A stretch of 18,923 bases of DNA from Rhodoferax sp. (lineage in GTDB: Bacteria > Pseudomonadota > Gammaproteobacteria > Burkholderiales > Burkholderiaceae_C), in assembly GCA_028292305.1 (NCBI GenBank), contig JAQGMQ010000024.1:1-18923 (forward strand). The letters are read 5' to 3'. Below are positions 1 through 5,717 of this stretch, in pieces. Every line of letters starts with the position of its first letter. The stretch's first letter is position 1. The notes beneath the pieces were generated by a model that was not told where the DNA came from, did no database searches, and saw nothing but the letters and a program-made list of their open reading frames with translations. Position numbers and translations under genes: made by a program.

Positions 1-173
1 CGCAGCATTGTCTCCAAGGCAAAGGGAGGTCGACCGTTCTGGCCATCGCCGTAATAGGGCGCGATGAGATCGACCAGCGCTACCCACGGCACAACACGTT
101 CCATCTGCGCCAGGAACTCGCGCTTGCACGTGCGCCTGGTCGTCAGATTCAGTCCAAGATCGGTTTGCTTCAT
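1..173 (-). CDS. IS5-family transposase, N-terminal 57 residues (partial)
   Basis: The gene reads from ATG at 173 leftwards off the window edge without a stop. The protein starts MKQTDLGLNL and continues through KREFLAQMERVVPW, LVDLIAPYY and GRPPFALETML. This is the typical N-terminal region of IS5-subgroup DDE transposases (DUF772 region), which precedes the catalytic RNase H-like core. The core and its DDE residues lie beyond the window. The start codon overlaps the stop of an upstream hybrid reading frame (ATGA at 173-170). Translation may therefore be coupled to readthrough from outside the element, although that is inference. Confidence 0.85.
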   Translation of the reverse strand, partial: MKQTDLGLNLTTRRTCKREFLAQMERVVPWVALVDLIAPYYGDGQNGRPPFALETML

Positions 174-219
174 GACTCAAGATGCATGCATATTACGGGC
201 CGGGTTTTGCAGAGTGTCC
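1..219 (-). mobile_element. IS5-family insertion sequence, one end (truncated by window edge)
   Basis: This is the terminal part of an insertion sequence whose transposase runs off the left edge on the minus strand. The proposed outer end is at base 219: read on the minus strand the element begins GGACACTCTGCAAAACCC, and TGCAAAACCC resembles IS5-group terminal inverted repeats. It is flanked by TTAG at 220-223 (CTAA on the minus strand), which fits the YTAR target preferred by IS5. The other end is outside the window, so the inverted repeat and target duplication cannot be confirmed. The boundary is inferred; the family call rests on the transposase. Confidence 0.7.
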
Positions 220-436
220 TTAGGTCGGCGCCCTGGAGGCGCGCGATGGTGTGCATGAACTCAGTCAAACCATCGGTATGGATGGCCCGATAAATTTGGC
301 CCGCGCTGTTGCGGATCCCGATCACCATGGTGCTACCGCCGTAACCAAAGTCGTCTTCATCCTCGGCGGCAATGGCTTCGAGAATATCGGTGTCGTCGAT
401 CCGAGCGTCAACGCCTTCTATGAGCTTGGTTTTCAA
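170..436 (-). pseudogene. small hypothetical protein interrupted by the IS5-family insertion
   Basis: I do not recognise the family. A TTG start at 436 has a strong Shine-Dalgarno AGGAGG five bases upstream, and the frame stays open to a TGA at 170-172. The first roughly 71 codons (436 to about 224) look native: an acidic start region (KLIEGVDARIDDTDILEA, EDEDDFGYGG), then MVIGIRNSAGQIYRAIHTDGL and a hydrophilic end. The last 17 or so codons lie in the target site and IS end and so are not original, meaning the native C-terminus was displaced. The gene sits 26 bases after the methyltransferase fragment on the same strand, as expected for a gene of the same integrative-element cargo block. Start choice rests on the ribosome site; an ATG does not occur nearby in frame. 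Confidence 0.55.
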
Positions 437-462
437 GTCGGCCTCCTGGTAAAAACCGCACT

Positions 463-945
463 TTAGTCCAAGCGCCCTGGAATGCGCAGGAGGTCCGGGT
501 TCGTCGGGTGCTGAATCTTGGCGTCGGCGCTGCGGTTCTTGGTCAGACCCTTTGTCAGCGTGCAGATTTTTGAGCTGGCGCCGTCGAAGATCTGCATGGC
601 GAAACCCTTGCCGGCTGCTGCATCGCGCTCGGCCTTGTCCTTGAGGCCATCCATGCGGCTCCAACGGGCGTCATCCAAGGCCACGGGCTCCAAGATATCG
701 GCCAGGGTGCCGGGCTCGATGGCGGGCCGCACCAGGGATTCAAAGGAGAAATTCACGCCACGGGTCACAGCCGCCATCACCAGCCGTTTGCGCTGCTCGA
801 AGGCTCCCCATTCGGCGCTGTCCAAAACCGTCGCCTGCAGCTCGTAGTGCATGTCCGCCAGCATGGTGCGGATGATGTCCATGCTGGCCGTGTTCGCGTA
901 GCCAGAACGCCAAGCGGCGCACGCTGGAGTCTGGCGAGCACGCGA
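463..945 (-). pseudogene. C5-cytosine DNA methyltransferase, internal fragment
   Basis: The frame reads through GYANTASMDIIRTML, the motif-VIII-like stretch EWGAFEQRKRLVM (the Gln-Arg-Lys-Arg signature of C5 methylases), then AMQIFDGASSKICTLTKG and NPDLLRIP. This matches the C-terminal half of cytosine methyltransferases carried on integrative elements. The N-terminal part with the SAM-binding FxGxG, catalytic Pro-Cys and Glu-Asn-Val motifs is absent: an in-frame TAG at 946-948 precedes recognisable homology, which begins near 905. The end is also lost; after LLRIP the frame gives a few unrelated residues and TAA at 463-465. An ATG at 882 could still start a 139-residue peptide, but it could not be an active enzyme. 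Confidence 0.65.
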
Positions 946-1052
946 CTACAAGGGGTGCGACAGCCTGCAAAGCCATGACTGTTCGCTACGGTACGTCGAT
1001 GTTGATCCGAATACCCTGAGTGCGATGTTTGCGGATGCGGTGTAAAGTAGCT

Positions 1053-1106
1053 ACATTGTTCTAACATTTGGCCTCGACTTATAGAGCATAATGGAATAAC
1101 ATTGTT
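1053..1106 (+). promoter_or_regulatory. probable promoter/operator of the mazEF-type operon
   Basis: The 8-mer ACATTGTT occurs twice, at 1053-1060 and 1099-1106, on either side of A/T-rich -10-like sequences. These are CATAAT at 1087-1092, and TATAGA at 1080-1085 preceded 18 bases upstream by TTGTTC at 1056-1061. The antitoxin ATG is at 1123 with GGAG at 1113-1116. Autoregulation by MazE/MazF at operator repeats is well established for the family. The assignment of these particular repeats is inference. Confidence 0.4.
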
Positions 1107-1122
1107 GTAACTGGAGAATTTT

Positions 1123-1377
1123 ATGGAAATCGCAATTCGGAACATCGGGAATAGCAAAGGCGTGGTGCTACCGAAGCCGTTTCTGGCTCAGGTTGGGCTG
1201 GACGGTCAGGCGACAGCCCACATCGAAGTGGAAAACGGCTCCATCGTCCTGCGTAAGCCCGCCAAGGCTGTTCGTGCTGGCTGGTCAGAGGCTGCAGCTG
1301 CTGTGTCTGCAAAGGGCGGCGATGCCCTGCTGATGGGTGAGTTCGGCAACTTAGAAGATGTGGAGCTGGCCTGGTGA
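1123..1377 (+). CDS. mazE: MazE/PemI-like antitoxin (AbrB/SpoVT fold)
   Basis: An 84-residue protein beginning MEIAIRNIGNSKGVVLPKPFL. This is the swapped-hairpin AbrB/SpoVT/MazE DNA-binding fold: a short beta strand, then I-GNS-G-V-LP, then EVENGSIVLRKP at about residues 35-46. The acidic, aliphatic C-tail (GEFGNLEDVELAW) is the usual toxin-neutralising segment of this antitoxin type. The ATG at 1123 has GGAG six bases upstream. Its stop overlaps the toxin start (GTGA at 1374-1377), the normal coupled arrangement. It should neutralise the downstream ribonuclease and repress its own promoter. Length and motifs are complete, so it is probably functional even though its surroundings are decayed. 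Confidence 0.9.
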   Translation: MEIAIRNIGNSKGVVLPKPFLAQVGLDGQATAHIEVENGSIVLRKPAKAVRAGWSEAAAAVSAKGGDALLMGEFGNLEDVELAW

Positions 1378-1691
1378 AGCGCGGCGAAATCTGGCTTGTG
1401 AATCTGGACCCGACCGTGGGCAGCGAAATCAATAAGTCACGCCCATGCGTGGTGGTGTCCCCGGCAGAGTTGAATGACAACCTGCGGACCGTGATCGTCG
1501 CACCCATGACCTCGAAGGGTTTTACCGCTCCATTCCGGGTGACCGTCACGCATGCTGGCACCAAGGGCTTGATCGTTTTAGATCAGCTTCGGACTGTTGA
1601 CAAGGGACGTTTGGCTAAAAAGCTGGGTTCCGTGACAGCAAAGACGTTGACTGCGGCGTTGGTAACGTTGCAGGAAGTATTCACAGAGTAA
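1374..1691 (+). CDS. mazF: MazF/PemK-family endoribonuclease toxin
   Basis: A 105-residue protein starting at GTG 1374, overlapping the antitoxin stop by four bases. It opens with the family hallmark KRGEIWLVNLDPTVGSE followed by NKSRPCVVVSP (conserved Arg and Ser-Pro), then VIVAPMTS and KGLIVLDQLRTVDKGRL. This is the full MazF/PemK/Kid SH3-like barrel, in which the loop Arg and Thr/Ser form the RNA cleavage site. Family members cut single-stranded mRNA at short motifs; the specificity of this one cannot be read from sequence. Length is normal and there is no disruption. As part of a mobile remnant it likely serves as an addiction module that keeps the region in the chromosome. Confidence 0.92.
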   Translation: MKRGEIWLVNLDPTVGSEINKSRPCVVVSPAELNDNLRTVIVAPMTSKGFTAPFRVTVTHAGTKGLIVLDQLRTVDKGRLAKKLGSVTAKTLTAALVTLQEVFTE

Positions 1692-1701
1692 GAAGGAAAA
1701 C

Positions 1702-1887
1702 ATGACACAGCCGCCAACAATCAAAGACGTTGACCAGGCACTGGAACATGCCGGTCTAGCGACCTACACAGACCTTAGAACCAAGCTGATCGAGCTTGTC
1801 AATGCAATTGAACAAGGGCGCGTGAGCGATGGCGACGCTGTTGTAGTGTGGGCACGAGTGATTGCGAAAAATTCTGTTCCACACTGA
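1702..1887 (+). CDS. hypothetical 61-residue protein downstream of the toxin
   Basis: The gene starts at ATG 1702 with AAGGAAAAC just upstream, ten bases after the toxin stop, so it is almost certainly in the same transcript. The protein is soluble and mostly helical by composition: PPTIKDVDQALEHAGLATY, LRTKLIELVNAIEQG, then DGDAVVVWARVIAKN. There is no signal peptide or membrane segment, and I do not recognise a domain. It is intact, unlike the two genes that follow. Position suggests an accessory gene of the same cassette; a role in the toxin-antitoxin system is possible but unsupported. Confidence 0.6.
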   Translation: MTQPPTIKDVDQALEHAGLATYTDLRTKLIELVNAIEQGRVSDGDAVVVWARVIAKNSVPH

Positions 1888-1899
1888 AGGAAACCGACA

Positions 1900-2256
1900 A
1901 TGAACCATAAGACTTCTTGAACGACTTCTTGAACGACTTCTTGAACGACTTCTAGAACTGTCCCGCAACGCTACCCTGACGAAAGCCGAGCTAGATACGG
2001 TCTACGCCGCGATGGAATCCTTAGGCGGCTCCCCTCATGCCGCTGGGATTAAAGAAACGCGTGCAGACAACGGCTACAAGCAGTTTTTCTGTCGGTTCAT
2101 GGTGATCATTTGTATGGTCACCAGCATCTTGGCTTTGCGCGACAGCAACATCCGGGCGCCTTATACGCGGGAGTAATAGTCGTGGCTCTACTGGGTTGGC
2201 TGGCTTGGTTCGCGTATCGGCTTCGGGGCGGCGCGAAGCCGCCAATTCATGGATAG
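1900..2256 (+). pseudogene. frame-broken small membrane protein with RLLE repeats
   Basis: The gene starts at ATG 1900 with GAAGGAAA upstream. In the start frame it ends after six codons (MNHKTS, TGA). Shifting by one base after codon 3 opens a frame reading RLLE four times, then LSRNATLTKAELDTVYAAMES and a hydrophobic segment FMVIICMVTSILAL near 2096-2137. This frame stops at TAA 2174. A different frame from about 2155 continues with a second hydrophobic stretch VIVVALLGWLAWFAYRL and stops at TAG 2254-2256, overlapping the next ATG at 2249. G/C-rich third positions switch between frames at the same places. The simplest reading is one gene for a small two-helix membrane protein with two indels. 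Family unknown. Confidence 0.45.
1911..1958 (+). repeat. four tandem copies of a 12-bp repeat (GACTTCTTGAAC)
   Basis: Copies lie at 1911-1922, 1923-1934, 1935-1946 and 1947-1958. The first three are identical; the fourth has one change (GACTTCTAGAAC). Because the unit is 12 bases, gain or loss of a copy keeps the reading frame and simply adds or removes Arg-Leu-Leu-Glu in the protein. The repeats therefore code for a short, strongly amphipathic leucine-rich helix. Confidence 0.95.
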
Positions 2257-2412
2257 AAAACTTAGCGAACTTCAGCGCCTGACACGAGCGATCAGGGGCG
2301 AGGCCCAGCGGCCGAAAAAACACGGCGGCTGCGCCACACAAAGAGACAGATCGCCGTCGCCATCGTTGCCGCTGGGCTGTTCGCGTTGTGGGTCGTTACC
2401 CTGCTGGACTAG
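2249..2412 (+). pseudogene. small single-membrane-helix protein split at an A6 tract
   Basis: The gene starts at ATG 2249, which overlaps the end of the previous frame by eight bases. The first frame reads MDRKLSELQRLTRAIRGEAQ then RPKK, ending on AAA AAA. Stepping back one base at this six-A tract continues as TRRLRHTKRQ and the clear hydrophobic helix IAVAIVAAGLFALWVVTLL, with TAG at 2410-2412. That gives 54 residues: basic cytoplasmic N-terminus, one membrane segment, no C-tail. The start frame, if not shifted, runs on as low-complexity Arg/Ser/Pro sequence typical of out-of-frame reading. Either a deletion in the A tract broke the gene or slippage restores it. The family is unknown. Confidence 0.45.
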
Positions 2413-2414
2413 CC

Positions 2415-2575
2415 CTAAGTCGTCACGGAGCTTTCGCGCACGATGGACTTGGCGGGCTTGTCCGTCCGCAACGCCACATAGGACGCATGCCGGATCTGCC
2501 CGGCCGCCGTCCCTCTGCAAACTCTACCTCGGCCACGAGCTTGGGCTTAACCCATCGTTCTGTTCCGGCCTGACG
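2415..2575 (-). pseudogene. C-terminal fragment of an ATP-dependent DNA ligase (LigD type)
   Basis: The minus-strand frame reads ERWVKPKLVAEVEFAE. After one missing base near 2512 it continues as WTAAGQIRHASYVALRTDKP then AKSIVRESSVTT and a TAG at 2415-2417. This is the OB-fold C-terminus of LigD-type bacterial ATP-dependent ligases, whose consensus is WV-P-LVAEV-F-EWT, G-IRH-S-LR-DKPA, V-RE. Only about 50 residues are left; the nucleotidyltransferase core with its catalytic Lys is absent. The fragment directly abuts an SRAP remnant with no start or ribosome site, so it is dead. LigD normally works with Ku in non-homologous end joining. Confidence 0.6.
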
Positions 2576-2803
2576 CTTCGACCAGCGACCAGGCTTCGCG
2601 GCCCCAGCTGCGGAGGGCAGGAGCACCAGCATGCGTTTGTCCGAACTCGGCCGGTGAAAGTCGCGCAGCAGCAAGTGCATGTTTGCGCCGGTCGTCATCA
2701 TCGTGTACGACTCGCGCCAGGTGCCCGTCTCGTCCTTGTACCAGTCCCAGAGCCCTGCGATCCCCAACACGTCGCCATCGGCGGCGGTGAAGCGCGTGGG
2801 CGG
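2576..2803 (-). pseudogene. SRAP (YedK/HMCES-like) protein, C-terminal fragment
   Basis: The minus-strand frame reads TRFTAADGDVLGIAGLWDWY, then TGTWRESYTMMTTGANMH and RPSSDKRMLVLLP. This is the second half of the SOS-response-associated peptidase domain: FTAADG-AGLW-W, then Y-M-TT-AN and H-RP--KRM-V-LP. The catalytic Cys2, the DNA-shielding active site at the N-terminus of SRAP proteins, is missing. At its upstream edge, about 2795-2805, the sequence joins the topoisomerase III reading frame in another frame. At its downstream edge it passes into ligase sequence after a further shift. It cannot make a working abasic-site shield. Confidence 0.6.
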
Positions 2804-3704
2804 CCTTGTAGCCAAAGGCCTTGGACGCCAACACGGTGAGCGACATGAGCGAGAACGCCCGGGGCTGTTGCTCGATGACGGACTTCACTTCGCATTTGTC
2901 GATGGTGCCGGCTACGCCCGTCAGCTTCGACACCAAGGCATCGGCCACTGCCCGATCGACAAGGCGCTTCTCCCAATCCATGCCTGCTTGGTGTTCACCA
3001 GGCTTCCACTGCATCTTGAATTCGCCGGCAGCGACAGCTACGCTGGCGTTGAGGGTGAAATACGGGATCGTCTTGAAGTTGGCCACGAGCGTGCAGCGGT
3101 CTGCGACAAGCGACAGCGTAGGGGTCTGCACCCGCCCTACCGGCCGCACCCCGGCGCCGCCCTTCGCCTGGGCGGCAAGGGTATAGGCGCGGCTGAAGTT
3201 CATGCCGACCAGCCAGTCAGCCTGGCCGCGTGCGCGTGCAGCGTCACGCATGCCCGCATAGTTCTCGTTCGGCCGCAGGTTACGCAGGCCGGCCTCGATG
3301 GCTTCTGGATCCAGCGCTTGTAGCCACAAGCGCTGCACGGTGCCACGGTATTTGAAGTGCTCCAGCACCTCGTCCACCAGCAGCTGACCTTCGTTGTCTG
3401 GATCCCCAAAGTTCACCACGGATGTGGCTTGCTTCAGCAACTGGCCGATGACGGTCAACTGCTCCTTGGTCTTCGCCTTCGGCAGGTATTTGAATTGGGT
3501 GGGAACGATGGGCAGCGCATCGATTCGCCAGGCCTTGAGGGTCGGGTCGTATTCCTCGGGCTCCGCCGATTCCAGCAGATGGCCAACGCAATGGGTCACC
3601 ACGTCTCCGGCGCATTGGTACGAGCCTTTGCCTCGGCTCTGCATGCCCAGGAACGCAGCCAAGTCCTTGGCCGCGCTGGGCTTCTCGGCAATAAAAAGTC
3701 GCAT
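2797..3704 (-). pseudogene. topB: DNA topoisomerase III, N-terminal part only
   Basis: Start ATG 3704 has AGGAG upstream and follows the preceding gene's stop by 12 bases. The protein begins MRLFIAEKPSAAKDLAAFLG and has the Toprim metal site FGDPDNEGQ (acidic residues 101, 103, 105). It continues through ARARGQADWLVGMNFSRAYT and GVRPVGRVQTPTLSLVADR to LMSLTVLASKAFGYKAAHAL, all typical of plasmid/ICE-type TopB. At about residue 302 the frame leaves topoisomerase sequence and reads out-of-frame through an SRAP fragment to a stop at 2547. The catalytic Tyr motif (normally Y-RT-S/C soon after this point) and the rest of a roughly 650-residue enzyme are missing. It therefore cannot cleave DNA. Confidence 0.8.
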
Positions 3705-3716
3705 GGGTGGTATCTC

Positions 3717-4079
3717 CTATCGGTTAATTTCAGGGCCGGTCCGAATGGGCGGCGCGGTGGGACGCGATGCATCCAGGATCGTCAGATTCATGCCGCTGGC
3801 GCGGGCGGCTTCGGCCATATGTTTCACGAACGTGGCGTCCCCATTCAGGGTCAGGTTTGGCCCGTACCGGGCCACGGCCACCTTGATGGCCAGCGCATGC
3901 GCGTTGCGCGCCGCCTCGATCACCGACACGCCCTTGACCGAATCAGTCACCACGGCTTTGCCGTCCTGGAAGTAGGTCACCTTGCCGGTGTGGTCGACGC
4001 GGTAGCTGGGCTGCGGGAAAACTGGCCGGCTGGTGCGGCCGGTCAGCGTGTTGGTCATGTCGGCCTCGGGCTTCGACAT
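3717..4079 (-). CDS. LPD7-domain protein, probable C-terminal remnant
   Basis: The frame ends at TAG 3717-3719, immediately before the ribosome site of topB, so the two were co-transcribed. Recognisable content is YRVDHTGKVTYFQDGKAV, then ARNAHALAIKVAVARYGPNL, TLNGDATFVKHMAEAARASG and MNLTI. This is the LPD7-type domain found near the end of conjugative relaxases and other large mobile-element proteins. The ATG at 4079 (MSKPEADMTN) would give 120 residues. Coding character continues upstream in the same frame (RAANLNALGELRRM) to about 4121, where it meets recombinase sequence in a different frame. The original protein was therefore longer and has been cut. Function today is doubtful. Confidence 0.55.
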   Translation of the reverse strand: MSKPEADMTNTLTGRTSRPVFPQPSYRVDHTGKVTYFQDGKAVVTDSVKGVSVIEAARNAHALAIKVAVARYGPNLTLNGDATFVKHMAEAARASGMNLTILDASRPTAPPIRTGPEINR

Positions 4080-4121
4080 GCGGCGCAGCTCGCCCAGCGC
4101 GTTGAGGTTGGCCGCCCTCCC

Positions 4122-4450
4122 CGGCCCGCTTGCTGTTGATCCATGCGTGGACGGCTTGGTAGTCGTTCGGTGCATCGAGCTGGCTGCGCTCGGGCGCCAC
4201 GGCCGCCAGAATCCCGGGCTCGACTTGTTTGCGTGCGGCGCCGACATGGGCGCCGATCTGCAGTTGGGTCGACGGCTGCGTAATGCGCAACCATTCGAGG
4301 ATCCGCCCTGCCTTGCCGGCGCCGATGCCCGGGATGTGCGATGCCATCCCTCACCAAGACCGTTGATACGCTCCACCAGCGCGAACAGTGTTGGCACAGA
4401 ATGCGGTCCCACGCTACGCGTTGGATCGCTGGCGCGTTCGGCGGATTATA
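4122..4450 (-). pseudogene. DUF3701-type tyrosine recombinase, N-terminal fragment
   Basis: On the minus strand one frame reads ASDPTRSVGPHSVPTLFALV then ERINGLGEGWHR. After a one-base shift near 4350 it continues as IPGIGAGKAGRILEWLRIT, VEPGILAAVAPERSQL and DAPNDYQAVHAWINSK. This is the N-terminal helix-hairpin-helix and SAM-like core-binding region of integrases with the DUF3701 domain, where the next element should be a TLRAYR-like stretch and then the catalytic Arg-His-Arg-Tyr domain. All of that is missing. The sequence instead jumps at about 4122 into the LPD7 gene. Family assignment is from motif memory and should be checked by profile search. Confidence 0.5.
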
Positions 4451-4678
4451 AAACGCTCCGCATCACCCCCCTGCAGCACCGCAGTACTCGCTCAAGCGTT
4501 AAGACGACCGGCGCCATCTGCATACGAAGGACGCGGCTGCCCAGCAAAAACACCTCGGCGGCGAGCAAGCTGGACAGTTAAGTGTACGGTTGTAGCCGGA
4601 ACGAAGTCGCCCACAGCTCAGTGGGCCAATCCCACCGGCCGAGCGCGTGCGACTGGCCGTCCAGCGCGTTCCAGTTAG
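4451..4678. other. 228-base junction without a recognised gene
   Basis: This stretch separates the mobile remnants from the catabolic operon. On the minus strand it holds a TTTTATAAT stretch (around 4445-4455) close to the recombinase fragment, which could be a -10 box, but no convincing -35. One minus-strand frame shows G/C-rich third positions just past the dehydrogenase stop (translating LTNWNALDGQSHALGRWDW) to a TAA near 4580. I cannot assign it to a family. No tRNA gene or clear attachment repeat is visible. Confidence 0.5.
4609..4626 (-). terminator. hairpin downstream of the operon's last gene
   Basis: GCCCAC at 4609-4614 and GTGGGC at 4621-4626 form a perfect 6-bp stem with a 6-base loop, about 53 bases past the dehydrogenase stop. 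No T run follows in the minus direction, so it is at best a weak or Rho-assisted terminator. Confidence 0.25.
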
Positions 4679-5671
4679 TCAGGCCAAAGCCCGGCGCATA
4701 TCCAACCCGCGCAGAAGCGGAAGGATGGCAGTCAAAGCAGGGCAGGCCAAGCCAGCCTCCAGGGCAAAGGCACAGGTTTGGCCGACGATAGCCTCCACTT
4801 CCATCGGGCGACGCGCCAGAACGTCCTGCAACATGGATGGCCGGAGGCCAAGCGCCATCGGCTGGTCCGGGCCCGGCGTCGGGAGCTCTCGATACCGGGC
4901 CGCTTCCTCCCCGATGTCGACCCCATGTGCCTTAGCGATTAGCACCACCTCGTCCATCACCGCCAGGGTCAGAGCCATGACGCTCGGCTCCTGCGACAGC
5001 CACTCCACCGGGAGACCCGTCAGTGCGCAGATGCCGTTCACGGAAGCGTTGCGCAACAGCTTGGCGAACACCTCGCGGCGGATGTTCGTCGAAGCGATGG
5101 CGCCCAGACCGGCGGACTGGAGTAGCTCCACGGTCAGGCGAAGCCTATAGCTGTCGGTATTGTCCGGCTCGCCCACCGGCCAGAAGTTGCTGCCGTTGTG
5201 TCGTATGAGGCCCGGGGTGACGACTTCGTTGCCGGAGTGGACCACGCAGCCCAGCGCTTTCTGCGGTGTCAGCACGTTCCATAACGTCCCGGCCGGATCG
5301 AGCAGAGGCAAAGAGCCGCCATCCAAATAGCCATGGTTCCACCACCACGGAATGCCGTTGGTGGCAAACACCGCATGGCCATGCGACCCGAGCAATGCTT
5401 TCAGTGCTTCGGCCACGCCGGGCAACGCATTCGACTTGAGCGTCACGAACACGAGGTCTTGCGGCGGCAGGGTTTCGGGTTGGTCGGTCGCCGCATCGGG
5501 CCGCCCCGAAAAGGACATGCCGTTCGGGCCCTCGATGCGGACGCCGGTGGTCTGCAACACACGCAGGTTGTCGCCCCGCGCGACCGCCGAAAGCGTGATG
5601 CCCTTGATGCTCGCCAGGCGGCCGAGCAGATACGAGCCCACGGCGCCGACACCATACACACAGACCCTCAT
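4679..5671 (-). CDS. ketopantoate-reductase-like NAD(P)H dehydrogenase (ApbA/PanE family)
   Basis: A 330-residue cytoplasmic oxidoreductase. The N-terminal Rossmann fold has MRVCVYGVGAVGSYLLGRLA (Gly7, Gly9, Gly12). VFVTLKSNALPG is the family's K-cofactor segment, then comes Asn105 in NGIPWW. The C-terminal helical domain has VFAKLLRNASVNG, where Lys204 and Asn208 match the catalytic Lys176/Asn180 spacing of E. coli PanE, and ends with the usual EVEAIVG segment and PALTAIL. I chose ATG 5671 over an upstream TTG because the fold begins there. It lies 46 bases after the acyl-CoA synthetase stop and is the last gene of the operon. In this setting it more likely reduces a pathway 2-keto or 3-keto acid than makes pantoate; the substrate is unknown. 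Confidence 0.85.
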   Translation of the reverse strand: MRVCVYGVGAVGSYLLGRLASIKGITLSAVARGDNLRVLQTTGVRIEGPNGMSFSGRPDAATDQPETLPPQDLVFVTLKSNALPGVAEALKALLGSHGHAVFATNGIPWWWNHGYLDGGSLPLLDPAGTLWNVLTPQKALGCVVHSGNEVVTPGLIRHNGSNFWPVGEPDNTDSYRLRLTVELLQSAGLGAIASTNIRREVFAKLLRNASVNGICALTGLPVEWLSQEPSVMALTLAVMDEVVLIAKAHGVDIGEEAARYRELPTPGPDQPMALGLRPSMLQDVLARRPMEVEAIVGQTCAFALEAGLACPALTAILPLLRGLDMRRALA

Positions 5672-5717
5672 GCGGGGCGCCTCGCGCTCCAGGCCTGCAG
5701 GCACCGGTGGGAATACA

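Noticed and set aside
1911..1958. A CRISPR array
   Set aside because: The 12-bp units are directly adjacent with no spacers, so this is a coding tandem repeat.
2249..2839. A 196-codon plus-strand frame continuing past the A6 tract
   Set aside because: After codon 24 it is Arg/Pro/Ser-rich out-of-frame reading over the minus-strand SRAP and ligase fragments, and the sensible membrane helix lies in another frame.
4445..4455. TTTTATAAT as a strong promoter for the recombinase remnant
   Set aside because: The -10-like box is good but no -35 at correct spacing is visible, and the gene it would serve is truncated.
4451..4678. A tRNA gene or tRNA-end attachment site at the element border
   Set aside because: No cloverleaf-forming sequence or TTC-loop motif with a matching acceptor stem could be found by eye on either strand.
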